Shown: positions 1 through 6,285 of the stretch, piece by piece
Layout of the letters: each line of letters opens with the position of its first letter
How positions within the stretch are numbered: position 1 is the stretch's first letter
From: Eggerthellaceae bacterium
GTDB taxonomy: Bacteria; Actinomycetota; Coriobacteriia; Coriobacteriales; Eggerthellaceae
Length of the DNA stretch: 7,547 nucleotides
Direction: 5' to 3'
NCBI GenBank assembly: GCA_900753095.1
Contig: CAADXT010000077.1
Span: 1-7,547, forward strand
Position numbers and translations under genes: made by a program
Notes under the pieces: generated by a model
Seen by the model: the letters and a program-made list of their open reading frames with translations, nothing else
Databases searched by the model: none
What the model was told of the DNA's origin: nothing

Positions 1-1
1 C

Positions 2-817
2 GGCTACGACCGCCGCAGCGAGCAGGTGGTGCCCGGCAAGAACGTAGGCCAGGCCGATGCCGTTATGGTGCTTGCCGCCAACCTGGACACCGGCAAGGTA
101 ACGGCCATCGGCATCCCACGCGATTCCATGGTTGAAGTGGGCGAGTTCATGGGCAGCGAGTTCACCGGTATGAGCACCATGCAGCTATGCCTGGCATTCG
201 CCTATGGCGACGGCGGCGAAACCAGCAGCCAGTACACCACCGCAGCCGTTTCCCGCGTGTTGTACAACATGCCCGTGAACAACTATGTTTCCCTTGATAT
301 GGACAGCGTAGGCGAACTGGCCAACGCGGTAGGCGGCGTGCCCGTCACGCCACTGCAGAGCATTCCCGGCACCAACATCGTGAAGGGTCAGGACACCGTG
401 CTGTTCGGCAGCAACGCGCTGAAGTACATCCAGTGGCGCGATACCTCCGTGCTGAATTCCTCGCTCGACCGCCAGGCGCGTCAGTCGCAGTTCGTGCAGG
501 CGTTCTGCAAGGAAGCGTTTGCGCAGGCAAAGGGCAATGTGGGCACGCTCGTTAACCTGTTCAACGTGGCGCGCAGCAACGGTGTTACCAACCTGGGCGT
601 GGACGACTTCACCTACCTAGCCAGCACGGTGCTGAACACGGGCATTACCGGCGTCGACGTAACCACGCTGCAGGGCGAAATGCAGCAGGGCAAGAAGTTC
701 GCTGAGTTCTACCTGGACAAAACAAACGTGTACGAAACCGTGCTGAGCGTGTACTACCACGAAATCGGCGACGCACCTGCCGCCAGCGACGGCAGCAACG
801 GAAACACGGGCAACTAG
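2..817 (+). CDS. LCP (LytR-CpsA-Psr) family protein, 5' truncated by window edge
   Basis: LCP proteins act outside the membrane and transfer undecaprenyl-linked glycopolymers (teichoic acid, capsule) onto peptidoglycan. The frame is open to the left edge, so the N-terminus, membrane anchor and start lie outside; a GTG at 26 is only an internal codon. The visible 271 residues cover most of the LCP domain: GQADAVM at 16-22 (family usually RSDT-like), GIPRDS at 37-42, AFAYGD at 65-70, NNYVSLDMDSV at 93-103, VGGV at 110-113, a G-x-x-AL-x-Y-x-x-x-R block at 136-146 and DRQARQ at 156-161. These supply the Arg/Asp residues that bind the pyrophosphate in the family. The first motif has Gln where Arg is usual. 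A Ser/Gly/Asn-rich tail ends the protein. The gene is followed by cpsB on the same strand after 230 bp, as in capsule loci. Family assignment is secure; the exact polymer is unknown. Confidence 0.92.
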   Translation, partial: GYDRRSEQVVPGKNVGQADAVMVLAANLDTGKVTAIGIPRDSMVEVGEFMGSEFTGMSTMQLCLAFAYGDGGETSSQYTTAAVSRVLYNMPVNNYVSLDMDSVGELANAVGGVPVTPLQSIPGTNIVKGQDTVLFGSNALKYIQWRDTSVLNSSLDRQARQSQFVQAFCKEAFAQAKGNVGTLVNLFNVARSNGVTNLGVDDFTYLASTVLNTGITGVDVTTLQGEMQQGKKFAEFYLDKTNVYETVLSVYYHEIGDAPAASDGSNGNTGN

Positions 818-924
818 GGCTTCGCGCCGCCCGGGGCAAGCAGCCAAAGGGCACCTAAGCGCCCGAGGGGCTGGGCGTCCGGCGAACGCCTGATAAACGC
901 CTGGTGAGCGCCCGGCGCAACAGC

Positions 925-948
925 CCCTTGGGTAAATACAGCCAAGGG
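925..948 (+). terminator. 7-bp stem-loop, possible weak terminator or attenuator
   Basis: CCCTTGG at 925-931 pairs perfectly with CCAAGGG at 942-948 around a 10-nt loop. It is followed by AGTTTAAG rather than a U-run, so intrinsic termination would be weak. The 5' arm shares bases 925-927 with the distal arm of a GGGGCTG/CAGCCCC pairing that starts at 867, so the two folds exclude each other. Confidence 0.3.
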
Positions 949-1033
949 AGTTTAAGCTGCTCGTCCCGCTCGCCCAAAGGAACCGCTCCGCCGAGTACCT
1001 GCCCCGCCAGACGCCCACCTCACCAGCAATTCG

Positions 1034-1039
1034 AAAGGA
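1034..1039 (+). promoter_or_regulatory. Ribosome binding site that fixes the cpsB start
   Basis: AAAGGA lies 8 nt before the ATG at 1048. It supports this start over the upstream GTG at 904, and the family's N-terminal metal-binding motif begins directly after this ATG. Confidence 0.8.
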
Positions 1040-1047
1040 AACCGCGC

Positions 1048-1680
1048 ATGTTCGATATCCACTGCCACATACTTCCCGGCGTTGACGACGGTGCGCGCAC
1101 CCCCGCCGAAACGGGCCAGATGCTGGTGGCCGCCCACAATGCCGGCATCGACCACATCGTATGCACACCGCATTGCCGCACCTCAAGCTTCGATTTGCCG
1201 CTTATCCAGCAGCAGTACCGCGCGTTCAAGGCGCACGCCGCGAAAATGGGCATCCGCACCAACCTCGGCTTCGAGGTGTACTGGAAGAAGCTTGCCGAGC
1301 TGGGCATCGAAACCGCCCCTCAGCTTTGCATCGAGGGCACCGATCTTCTTCTGCTCGAGTTTTCCACCGCAAGCCTCCCGGCCAATTGGCAGCGCGCGGT
1401 GTACTCCATCCAAAGCCAGGGCATCACCGTTATCGTGGCGCACCCCGAGCGCTACAAGGCCGTGCAGGACAACCTGGAAGTGGCCTACGAAATGAAGGAT
1501 ATGGGCTGCCAGCTGCAGCTTTCGGCGAACTTCATCGAAGGCGGCCGCTTCGACAAGCGTCACCGCACAGCAAAAGCGCTGCTGAAGGAAGGCCTGGCCG
1601 ACTACGTTGCCTCCGACGCTCACCGCCCCGAGCACTACGCTCTCTACACCAAAGCCCTCCACGAAGCGCAAAAGTACTAG
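1048..1680 (+). CDS. cpsB: CpsB/YwqE-type protein-tyrosine phosphatase (PHP domain)
   Basis: This is a metal-dependent (usually Mn) phosphotyrosine phosphatase of the polymerase-and-histidinol-phosphatase fold. In Gram-positive capsule loci it dephosphorylates the BY-kinase (CpsD type) that controls polysaccharide assembly, and it acts in the cytoplasm. The 210 residues begin with the family signature DIHCHILPGVDDGA (3-16), which gives the HxH metal ligands H5 and H7. Further ligands are seen as PH at 41-42, GFEVY with E76, AHPERY with H132 and R135, and ASDAH with D200 and H202. It is shorter than the usual 240-255 residues, but all metal motifs are present, so the loss is in loops or helices rather than the core. 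It follows an LCP gene, the cpsA-cpsB order of streptococcal loci; no BY-kinase is in the window. It converges on the CorC-type gene with 23 bp between the stop codons and no terminator there. Confidence 0.92.
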   Translation: MFDIHCHILPGVDDGARTPAETGQMLVAAHNAGIDHIVCTPHCRTSSFDLPLIQQQYRAFKAHAAKMGIRTNLGFEVYWKKLAELGIETAPQLCIEGTDLLLLEFSTASLPANWQRAVYSIQSQGITVIVAHPERYKAVQDNLEVAYEMKDMGCQLQLSANFIEGGRFDKRHRTAKALLKEGLADYVASDAHRPEHYALYTKALHEAQKY

Positions 1681-1703
1681 GCAGGGAAACGGGGGGCAGG
1701 TCG

Positions 1704-3035
1704 CTACTCCGCCTCTTCGGCTTCTTGCGCCTCGGGGTCGTCTTCGAAGCGCACGTCGATCTTGTCGATGCGCAAGCCGTCCATCACGCGGGCCATCATC
1801 GTGATCTTCTTGCCTTCGTGGTGCAGCTCGTACGAGTCGCCCTCGGCGGGAATCTTGTCCAGCAAGTCGAGCATCAGGCCGCCCGCCGTTTCGTAGTCGA
1901 ACACCGGCACAGGCTCAAAGCCCAAGAAATCAACGAACTGGTCAACCGGCAGCGAGCCATCCACCAGGTAATGATGCTCGCCCACCTTCAGGATCTCGTC
2001 CTGATCGTCGTGCAAGTACTCGTCTTCCATGCGGCCGATGATCTGCTCAACCACGTCGGTCATGGTAACGATGCCCGAAGTACCGCCATGCTCGTCAACC
2101 ACCACGGCGATCTTGGTGTGCTTAGCCTGCAGCACCTGCAAAAGCTTCGCGATGGAAATGCTCTCCGGCACCGCCTGGATGGAGCGGATTTTCAGATCCT
2201 TCATCGTGGAGCCCTCGGGCAGCAGATACGCGTCCTTGATGTGCACAAAACCCACGATGTTGTCTTTGTCCTCGCGGAACACCGGGTAGCGCGTGAATTT
2301 GTTCTTACCCATGAAATCGAGATTGGTGGCCAGATCATCGTCGTAGTCGATGGCCAGCACCTCGGTGCGGGGCGTCATGATGGCCTTCGCATCCTTATCG
2401 TCCAAGTCGAAGATGTTGTCCAGGTACTGATACTGGTCCTGCTCGATGGAGCCGCTTTCGGCGCTTTCCTCAAGCAACAGCTTGATTTCCTCTTCGGAAT
2501 AGGCCTCGTTCTCGTTCTTCGTATCATGGCCGGTCAGGCGCATGACGCCGTTCGTGGTGGCATTAAACAGCCACATGATGGGGTACGTGATGCGGTAGAA
2601 CGCGTACAGCGGACCCGCAGTGTGCAGCGCGTAGCTTTCCGTTTTCAGGATGGCCATGCTCTTCGGGATAAGCTCGCCCGTAACCACGTGCAGCGTGGTC
2701 ATGACGAAGTAGCCGATGGCCACCGAGATCACGGTAACCGCCGTATCGGGCAGACCGAAGAACACGAAGATGGGGTGGAACAGCGCAGCGAACGCCGGCT
2801 CACCCAGCCAGCCCAACGCCAACGAGGCAAGCGTGATGCCTAGCTGGCAGGCCGAAAGGTACTCGTTTACGTTGTCGGCCATCTGAAGCGCGCGCTTGGC
2901 ACCCTTCTTTCCCTCTTCAACCAAAATCTCTATCTGCGACTTGCGCACGCGCACCAGCGAAAACTCGGCAATAACGAAAAAGGCGTTCATTGCCAGGAAC
3001 AGAACAACCAATATCAAACTCAACCAAATAGGCAT
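1704..3035 (-). CDS. CNNM/CBS-domain membrane protein, CorC/TlyC ('hemolysin') family
   Basis: This protein has 443 residues, the normal family length. In order: a CNNM/DUF21 membrane domain (about 1-185) with hydrophobic segments near 4-23, 62-90 and 97-117 and the hallmark ACQLGITLASLALGWLGEP (62-80) plus GELIPKS (120-126); a paired CBS region (about 215-335) starting at MTPRTEV (220-226) and ending in a DEHGGTSG block (314-321); and a CorC_HlyC domain (about 345-432) with YLVDGSLPVD (356-365) and ETAGGLMLD (382-390). The tail is Glu/Asp-rich. Family members are linked to magnesium or cobalt efflux and divalent-cation homeostasis; 'hemolysin' is a historical name. The start at 3035 puts the first membrane helix at residue 3. 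A longer reading from a TTG at 3101 adds 22 unlikely residues. It is transcribed towards cpsB, and its 3' end likely overlaps cpsB transcripts. Substrate is not shown by the sequence. Confidence 0.93.
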   Translation of the reverse strand: MPIWLSLILVVLFLAMNAFFVIAEFSLVRVRKSQIEILVEEGKKGAKRALQMADNVNEYLSACQLGITLASLALGWLGEPAFAALFHPIFVFFGLPDTAVTVISVAIGYFVMTTLHVVTGELIPKSMAILKTESYALHTAGPLYAFYRITYPIMWLFNATTNGVMRLTGHDTKNENEAYSEEEIKLLLEESAESGSIEQDQYQYLDNIFDLDDKDAKAIMTPRTEVLAIDYDDDLATNLDFMGKNKFTRYPVFREDKDNIVGFVHIKDAYLLPEGSTMKDLKIRSIQAVPESISIAKLLQVLQAKHTKIAVVVDEHGGTSGIVTMTDVVEQIIGRMEDEYLHDDQDEILKVGEHHYLVDGSLPVDQFVDFLGFEPVPVFDYETAGGLMLDLLDKIPAEGDSYELHHEGKKITMMARVMDGLRIDKIDVRFEDDPEAQEAEEAE

Positions 3036-3047
3036 GTAAGTACATAA

Positions 3048-3053
3048 CTCCTT
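3048..3053 (-). promoter_or_regulatory. Likely Shine-Dalgarno of the CorC-family gene
   Basis: On the minus strand AAGGAG precedes the ATG at 3035 by 12 nt, a rather long spacing. An ATG inside that gap is out of frame. The match supports the 3035 start but is not ideal. Confidence 0.55.
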
Positions 3054-3373
3054 GGGAAGGCAGGGGGCGAAGGCAAGCGCCAGCTCCCCTTTTGCGAACA
3101 ACGGGAAATCGAGCAGCCCGGTCTATCGGGGCCGCTAACGGTGGGGCGCATCGTGCGCACCATAGCAGGAACCGAGATTACACGGCCATCTCCCCCTTGG
3201 GGAAGGGCATCAAGCGCGTTACGTCGGCCAGCAGAGAAAGGCGTTTGGGCAGGTTGCCGCGCCTTGCCCGAGGCAGGCTCATTGCGCTTTGGGTTGAAGC
3301 ACCGTCGCAGTAGCGGGCGCAAACGCGGGTATAAAGAAGCGCAGCCCTTTCTTCACACGAAGACAAAGACCGC

Positions 3374-3503
3374 GCAGGACTAGTAGGAACGTTATTGCGT
3401 TGTGCAGTGCGTTTTCGGGCCGAGCAACATCGACCGCCGCCGTCGGAATCGTTCACGACAGCTACATCTCCTATTCTGGCAGCGCGCGCCGCCCTAGTCC
3501 TGC
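3374..3503. repeat. 10-bp perfect inverted repeat bounding a 130-bp segment
   Basis: GCAGGACTAG at 3374-3383 is the exact reverse complement of CTAGTCCTGC at 3494-3503. Just inside, TAGGA (3384-3388) can pair with TCCTA (3469-3473). The segment could be a structured transcript or a relic insertion; no flanking target duplication is evident. Confidence 0.5.
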
Positions 3504-3550
3504 AAGTTCAGTTCTTCAATAGTAGCAAGGAACGCGGTAGCGACATCGAA

Positions 3551-3587
3551 ATTTCACCGTAGTACCACGTTGTTACCTACGGGAAAT
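3551..3587. repeat. Stem-loop with two interrupted arms
   Basis: ATTTC (3551-3555) pairs with GAAAT (3583-3587) and CCGTAG (3557-3562) with CTACGG (3577-3582). A single bulged A lies between the two helices, and two further base pairs extend the inner one. No U-run follows on either strand, so it does not look like an intrinsic terminator. Confidence 0.55.
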
Positions 3588-3616
3588 GGCGGCACGGCAT
3601 CGGATGCTGTGCCGTT
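3588..3616 (+). repeat. Strong hairpin with 3-nt loop
   Basis: CGGCACGGCAT (3590-3600) pairs with ATGCTGTGCCG (3604-3614) around CGG, with one G.U pair. Two more G.U pairs (GG 3588-3589 with TT 3615-3616) extend it. All three wobble pairs form only in a plus-strand transcript, since the minus-strand copy would have A.C mismatches. A tandem GTTAGAG (3614-3627) overlaps its 3' side. Confidence 0.55.
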
Positions 3617-3632
3617 AGAGGTTAGAGCGCGC

Positions 3633-3689
3633 GACCGGCAGCTGAAAAACGCACAACCGACGAACAAAAAACGCACGACTGGCAGCTGA
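3633..3689. repeat. Imperfect direct repeats (GACYGGCAGCTGA and AAAAACGCAC)
   Basis: GACCGGCAGCTGA (3633-3645) recurs as GACTGGCAGCTGA (3677-3689). Between them AAAAACGCAC occurs at 3645-3654 and 3667-3676. CAGCTG is itself palindromic. Function unknown; protein binding sites or a decayed repeat are possible. Confidence 0.5.
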
Positions 3690-3987
3690 GGAGCGACCGT
3701 CCTTTGCGTGAACGGCTCGCACTATCAGTTGATTTTGATGCATGGCACGGCAAGCACAGCCGCAAGCTAAAGTTTCAGCTAGTTCGCCAGGAGCCCGAAG
3801 AAGAGAGGCACAGCAGATGAGCCTCGCATGCAAACCGGGATATTTGCCCTATTCGCTGGAAGGCACACCCCCGCCACTCGGCCTGGCACGGCCTGGCCCT
3901 CACAACGCGCCGAGCGGCGCAAACGCCACAAGCGCAGCGGTAGCGTCCAAGAATCCGTGAAAATATTTTGGTGCCTCGGGCAACGAA

Positions 3988-4017
3988 ATGACACGCCAAA
4001 ACAACCACGCGTAGTAT
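3988..4017 (+). promoter_or_regulatory. Candidate promoter of the serine hydrolase gene
   Basis: ATGACA (3988-3993), an 18-bp spacer and TAGTAT (4012-4017) resemble a sigma70-type -35/-10 pair. The predicted transcription start is near 4024-4025, at or just before the second in-frame ATG (4025). That would give a leaderless mRNA, which would fit the lack of any Shine-Dalgarno sequence. Confidence 0.35.
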
Positions 4018-5455
4018 GGCGAACATGAACGAAAACGACATCCCCAACAACGAGAACAACGAAGCAGAAGCCGCGACAGCAAACAAAACAGAACAGGCGG
4101 CTACTGCCCCTTCCGCTCCCACCACCCAACCCCCTGATGCCACGGCCGAGGAAAAGGCCACCGACCCCGAAGCCTCGCCCAACGAAGAGACAACCGAGCC
4201 CCAAGCCCTCTCCGACGAAGCCGCCAACAAACCTGAAGCCGCATCTTCGGAAAACAACGAAGCGGCCTCTTCCAATATAGAAGGCAGCGCTTCCGAAAAC
4301 GCGCCCGCAGAAGAGTTCGTTTCTGAGGATGCTCAGCTGACAAGCTATGCCGCCCCCTTCGCGCAAGCTAAAGAAACCGCGATTGTTTACCTGAAAAAAG
4401 TTGCTCGGTTCCTCGGCCTGAACAAGAAGGCGTCTGCCGTTGCCGCAGCCGTGGCGCTTTGCGTTGTAGTGGGCATCGGCGCTGCCGTTTCCGCAAGCAC
4501 CAAGCCGCAACCGAGCAGCCCCATCCCAAGCAGCACCTTTGTGCAGCAGGCGGCAAAAACCGCCGCATCGGATGCCGAGGCCCACGCAGGCAAGGCGGCC
4601 GCTGGCTTCGTTTCCCAAAGCCTTACCCCTGCCGCGCTGAACAGTATCGATTCCTTCGCTTCTGCCCCCAGCACGTTTTCCCTGGTAGAAGGCGAAGAAA
4701 CAGCCCAACCGTCCGACGATCAGCTTGCCGCCCTCACCGATGCCGCCCAAGGCATCGAGAACGGTGGGCACACCATCGGATTCGCGCTCATCAACCTGAA
4801 CACGGGCAAGGGCATTGGCTACAACCTCGACTCGCGCGTGTACGGAGCCAGCTCGTTCAAGGGGCCGTACGGCGCCTACCTGTGCCAGCACTTGGGCGAT
4901 GCCGATGCTACGTACCCCGCCGGGGCCGAAGCCGCAGGTGCCGGCATCTCAAGCTCCATCGATTCGCTGCTGCAGCCCATGATCATCGACTCCGACAACA
5001 ATGCGTTCAGCTCACTGCGCAATTCTTACGATAGCTCCGGCTTCGCCGAATGGCTTTCTTCCTGCGGCGTCGACTCATCCATCATGCACGACACGCATTT
5101 CCCGCGCTATTCGGCACGCGAGTCGGCGCTGCTGTGGTTGCACACGTATCAATACCTGGAAACCGATACACCCACCGTACAGCACCTGGCATCGCTGTAC
5201 GCGCAGACCAACGTTTCCTTCATCCGCGCAGGCGTGGGAAGCGTCGACGGCGTGGAAACCGTGCGCAACAAGGCGGGTTGGTGCGCAAGCGGCGCCCGCT
5301 TCACAGGCTTGTGCGATGCGGGCCTTATCGAATGCGCCGACGGCACCACCTACCTTATGAGCACCATGACCAACGCCCCCGACGACAGTCTGTACACCGT
5401 GCGCCTTTCGAACCTGGCAAACGCCCTCTTCGCCTGCCGCGATGCGCTCGACTAA
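4016..5455 (+). CDS. Membrane-anchored serine hydrolase, class A beta-lactamase/PBP-like domain
   Basis: The 479 residues comprise an acidic Ala/Glu/Asn/Pro-rich, apparently disordered N-terminus (1-110), a basic stretch and one transmembrane helix (139-160, after KK at 137-138), a linker, and an extracytoplasmic domain (about 245-479). That domain carries the serine-hydrolase triad of motifs: SSFK (S279, K282) as SxxK, SDN at 326-328, and KAG at 419-421 in place of K-T/S-G. I see no ExxLN omega-loop motif, so the class A deacylation Glu seems absent; beta-lactam resistance is therefore unlikely, and a peptidoglycan-related hydrolase/transferase or binding role is more plausible. Topology should be N-in/C-out. 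Six cysteines (290, 350, 423, 433, 440, 474) lie in the outer domain and could form disulfides. No Shine-Dalgarno precedes ATG 4016 or ATG 4025; the latter may be the true start. No clear terminator follows. Confidence 0.85.
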   Translation: MANMNENDIPNNENNEAEAATANKTEQAATAPSAPTTQPPDATAEEKATDPEASPNEETTEPQALSDEAANKPEAASSENNEAASSNIEGSASENAPAEEFVSEDAQLTSYAAPFAQAKETAIVYLKKVARFLGLNKKASAVAAAVALCVVVGIGAAVSASTKPQPSSPIPSSTFVQQAAKTAASDAEAHAGKAAAGFVSQSLTPAALNSIDSFASAPSTFSLVEGEETAQPSDDQLAALTDAAQGIENGGHTIGFALINLNTGKGIGYNLDSRVYGASSFKGPYGAYLCQHLGDADATYPAGAEAAGAGISSSIDSLLQPMIIDSDNNAFSSLRNSYDSSGFAEWLSSCGVDSSIMHDTHFPRYSARESALLWLHTYQYLETDTPTVQHLASLYAQTNVSFIRAGVGSVDGVETVRNKAGWCASGARFTGLCDAGLIECADGTTYLMSTMTNAPDDSLYTVRLSNLANALFACRDALD

Positions 5456-5495
5456 GCGCGGCTGCCCAGGTACATCTGACAAGCTGGCAAGTTCG

Positions 5496-5510
5496 GCGCG
5501 CAATGCGCGC
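5496..5510. repeat. GCGCGC-AAT-GCGCGC hairpin downstream of the serine hydrolase gene
   Basis: A 6-bp perfect GC-only stem with a 3-nt loop lies 41 nt after the stop codon. There is no U-run after it, so it could pause or end transcription only with help from other factors. Confidence 0.35.
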
Positions 5511-5540
5511 GCATCTCGCCTTCAGCAGGAAATAAAGGGG

Positions 5541-5570
5541 CTATCTGGCAAGAAATGCGCCAAATGCGCG
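5541..5570 (+). repeat. Three-copy 30-nt motif, copy 1 (forward)
   Basis: This copy reads CTATCTGGCAAGAAATGCGC and continues CAAATGCGCG. It aligns with the reverse complements of 5640-5669 and 5700-5729. It includes an internal tandem, AAATGCGCC/AAATGCGCG. Confidence 0.55.
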
Positions 5571-5639
5571 GGTTTCCGCCTGCGAATGTCAAGATCTAAG
5601 CCTAATGCGCGCTTTTCCAAGGGAAATCCCAGCATCGAG

Positions 5640-5669
5640 CGCACATTTCACGCGATTCTCGCCACATAG
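5640..5669 (-). repeat. Three-copy 30-nt motif, copy 2 (reverse)
   Basis: On the minus strand it begins CTATGTGGCGAGAATCGCGT. It matches copy 1 at about four-fifths of positions, including the outer CTAT. It lies exactly 60 bp before copy 3, with which it shares 22 of 25 core bases (5641-5665 against 5701-5725). Confidence 0.6.
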
Positions 5670-5699
5670 GCTCGTTTTCCGCGACCGAACCCCGAGAAA

Positions 5700-5729
5700 C
5701 GCACATTCCACGCATTTCTCGCCACGGAG
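5700..5729 (-). repeat. Three-copy 30-nt motif, copy 3 (reverse)
   Basis: On the minus strand the core reads GTGGCGAGAAATGCGTGGAA followed by TGTGC. It is a direct repeat of copy 2 and an inverted repeat of copy 1. The shared words are TGGC-R-AGAA and AATG-Y-GC. Confidence 0.6.
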
Positions 5730-5794
5730 CGCACCGCAGAGAAGCGCTCAGGAGCAAGACGCGGGCACGCATCCATCCATCCATTCGCCCTGCA

Positions 5795-5814
5795 GCATTC
5801 GGCGGCATTCGGCG
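5795..5814. repeat. Two perfect tandem copies of GCATTCGGCG
   Basis: A 10-bp unit repeated exactly twice, 10 bp after a CATC-type microsatellite (5770-5784). Short tandem repeats of this kind arise by replication slippage; no function is evident. Confidence 0.6.
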
Positions 5815-6227
5815 GTCATGCCGGACAGCGTTACGAAAAGAGCAAACAACCTGCAAAGAAGCGCTCGACATTGCGTTCAATAATCCCCATTTGTGGTGAA
5901 GTTTTCATGCCCTTCCGAAGCAGCGCGAAACACAATCGTTACAATAGGGCTACCGCATAAATGCACTGCGAATGAACGACGGCCCGATCAAAGTGGCGTC
6001 CAAGCAATGGAGCCATCCAAGAGGCGAGGTCCAAGCCCAAGCGCGGCAAGGCAAGCTGCTACCAGAGCATCAAGCTCGAACTGCAGCAAAGCCTCAAACC
6101 GAGCATCGAGCCTTACTTGCAGCCGAACTGCAAGCCAAGCAACAAGGCAGGCCGCAGCCAAGTCGCGCCAATTCGCAAGCCAAACCGCAGCGCCGGCAAA
6201 GCCGCGTCAAGCGAATAGCTAGAGGCC

Positions 6228-6253
6228 TTGTCCGAGTCATGCGGAGCTTATAC
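6228..6253 (+). promoter_or_regulatory. Weak promoter candidate for the PF06541 gene
   Basis: TTGTCC (6228-6233) and TTATAC (6248-6253) resemble -35 and -10 boxes, but the 14-bp spacer is shorter than the usual 16-18. The predicted start would leave a leader of about 25 nt with a good ribosome binding site. Confidence 0.25.
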
Positions 6254-6274
6254 GCAGAACCGAGCTTTGAACTG

Positions 6275-6280
6275 AAAGGA
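6275..6280 (+). promoter_or_regulatory. Ribosome binding site for the PF06541 gene
   Basis: AAAGGA is 5 nt from a GTG at 6286 and 8 nt from the next codon, also GTG (6289). Either could be the start. The ATG directly after it at 6281 is in a different frame. Confidence 0.65.
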
Positions 6281-6285
6281 ATGCC

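Larger units (their letters stand above)
818..1047 (+). other. Spacer between LCP gene and cpsB with several small inverted repeats
   Basis: No gene is seen here. An upstream in-frame extension of cpsB to a GTG at 904 is open, but it encodes Arg/Pro/Ser-rich sequence with no family similarity. The spacer holds short perfect inverted repeats: GGGGCTG (867-873) with CAGCCCC (921-927), GGCGT (874-878) with ACGCC (886-890), and CCCTTGG (925-931) with CCAAGGG (942-948). The word AACGCCTG is repeated at 885 and 897. No convincing promoter was found, so cpsB may be co-transcribed with the LCP gene. Confidence 0.5.
3036..4015. other. Long non-coding spacer (about 980 bp) rich in inverted repeats
   Basis: All open frames here are short, overlap each other on both strands and give Arg/Ser/Ala-rich products without motifs, so no gene is called. 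The spacer must hold the leftward promoter of the CorC-family gene, though I find no clear -35/-10 pair for it, and the rightward start of the serine hydrolase gene. It also contains a small hairpin GCGCA-TCG-TGCGC (3146-3158), the repeats listed separately at 3374-3689, and a tandem CGGCCTGGC (3879 and 3889). Confidence 0.6.
5456..6285. other. Non-coding spacer (about 830 bp) with short repeats
   Basis: No convincing gene. Two overlapping plus-strand frames (5893-6222 and 5972-6517) are open, but they encode Ser/Ala/Gln/Arg low-complexity sequence, and the second runs into the true gene at 6286 in another frame. From about 5990 to 6200 the DNA is enriched in CAAGC/GCAAGCC words, which explains that composition. 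The three-copy motif at 5541-5729, a CATC microsatellite (5770-5784) and a 10-bp tandem repeat (5795-5814) also lie here. Confidence 0.55.

Noticed and set aside
904..1047. N-terminal extension of CpsB from a GTG at 904
   Set aside because: The added 48 residues are low-complexity and unlike the family. The ATG at 1048 has a ribosome binding site and is followed at once by the family's N-terminal motif.
1161..2843. Plus-strand open frame of 560 codons
   Set aside because: It is out of frame with the end of cpsB and antisense to the well-supported CorC-family gene. Its product is Arg/His/Gln/Val-rich with no motif. It is a GC-codon-bias shadow.
3036..3101. Longer CorC-family protein from a TTG at 3101
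   Set aside because: It would put 22 non-family residues before the first membrane helix. The ATG at 3035 has a Shine-Dalgarno match, though at long spacing.
3779..4891. Minus-strand open frame of 370 codons
   Set aside because: It is antisense to the serine hydrolase gene, which has clear catalytic motifs. The Gly/Arg/Phe/Val-rich product reflects the Ala/Glu/Pro codons of the opposite strand.
4016..5455. Beta-lactam resistance gene
   Set aside because: The deacylation Glu motif is not visible, KTG is altered to KAG, and the architecture is a membrane-tethered envelope protein.
5541..5729. CRISPR-like array
   Set aside because: There are only three degenerate copies, one inverted, with unequal spacers and no cas genes.
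5893..6222. Small Ser/Ala/Arg-rich protein in the spacer
   Set aside because: No ribosome binding site precedes the GTG. The composition follows repeated CAAGC words, and another frame over the same DNA is equally open.
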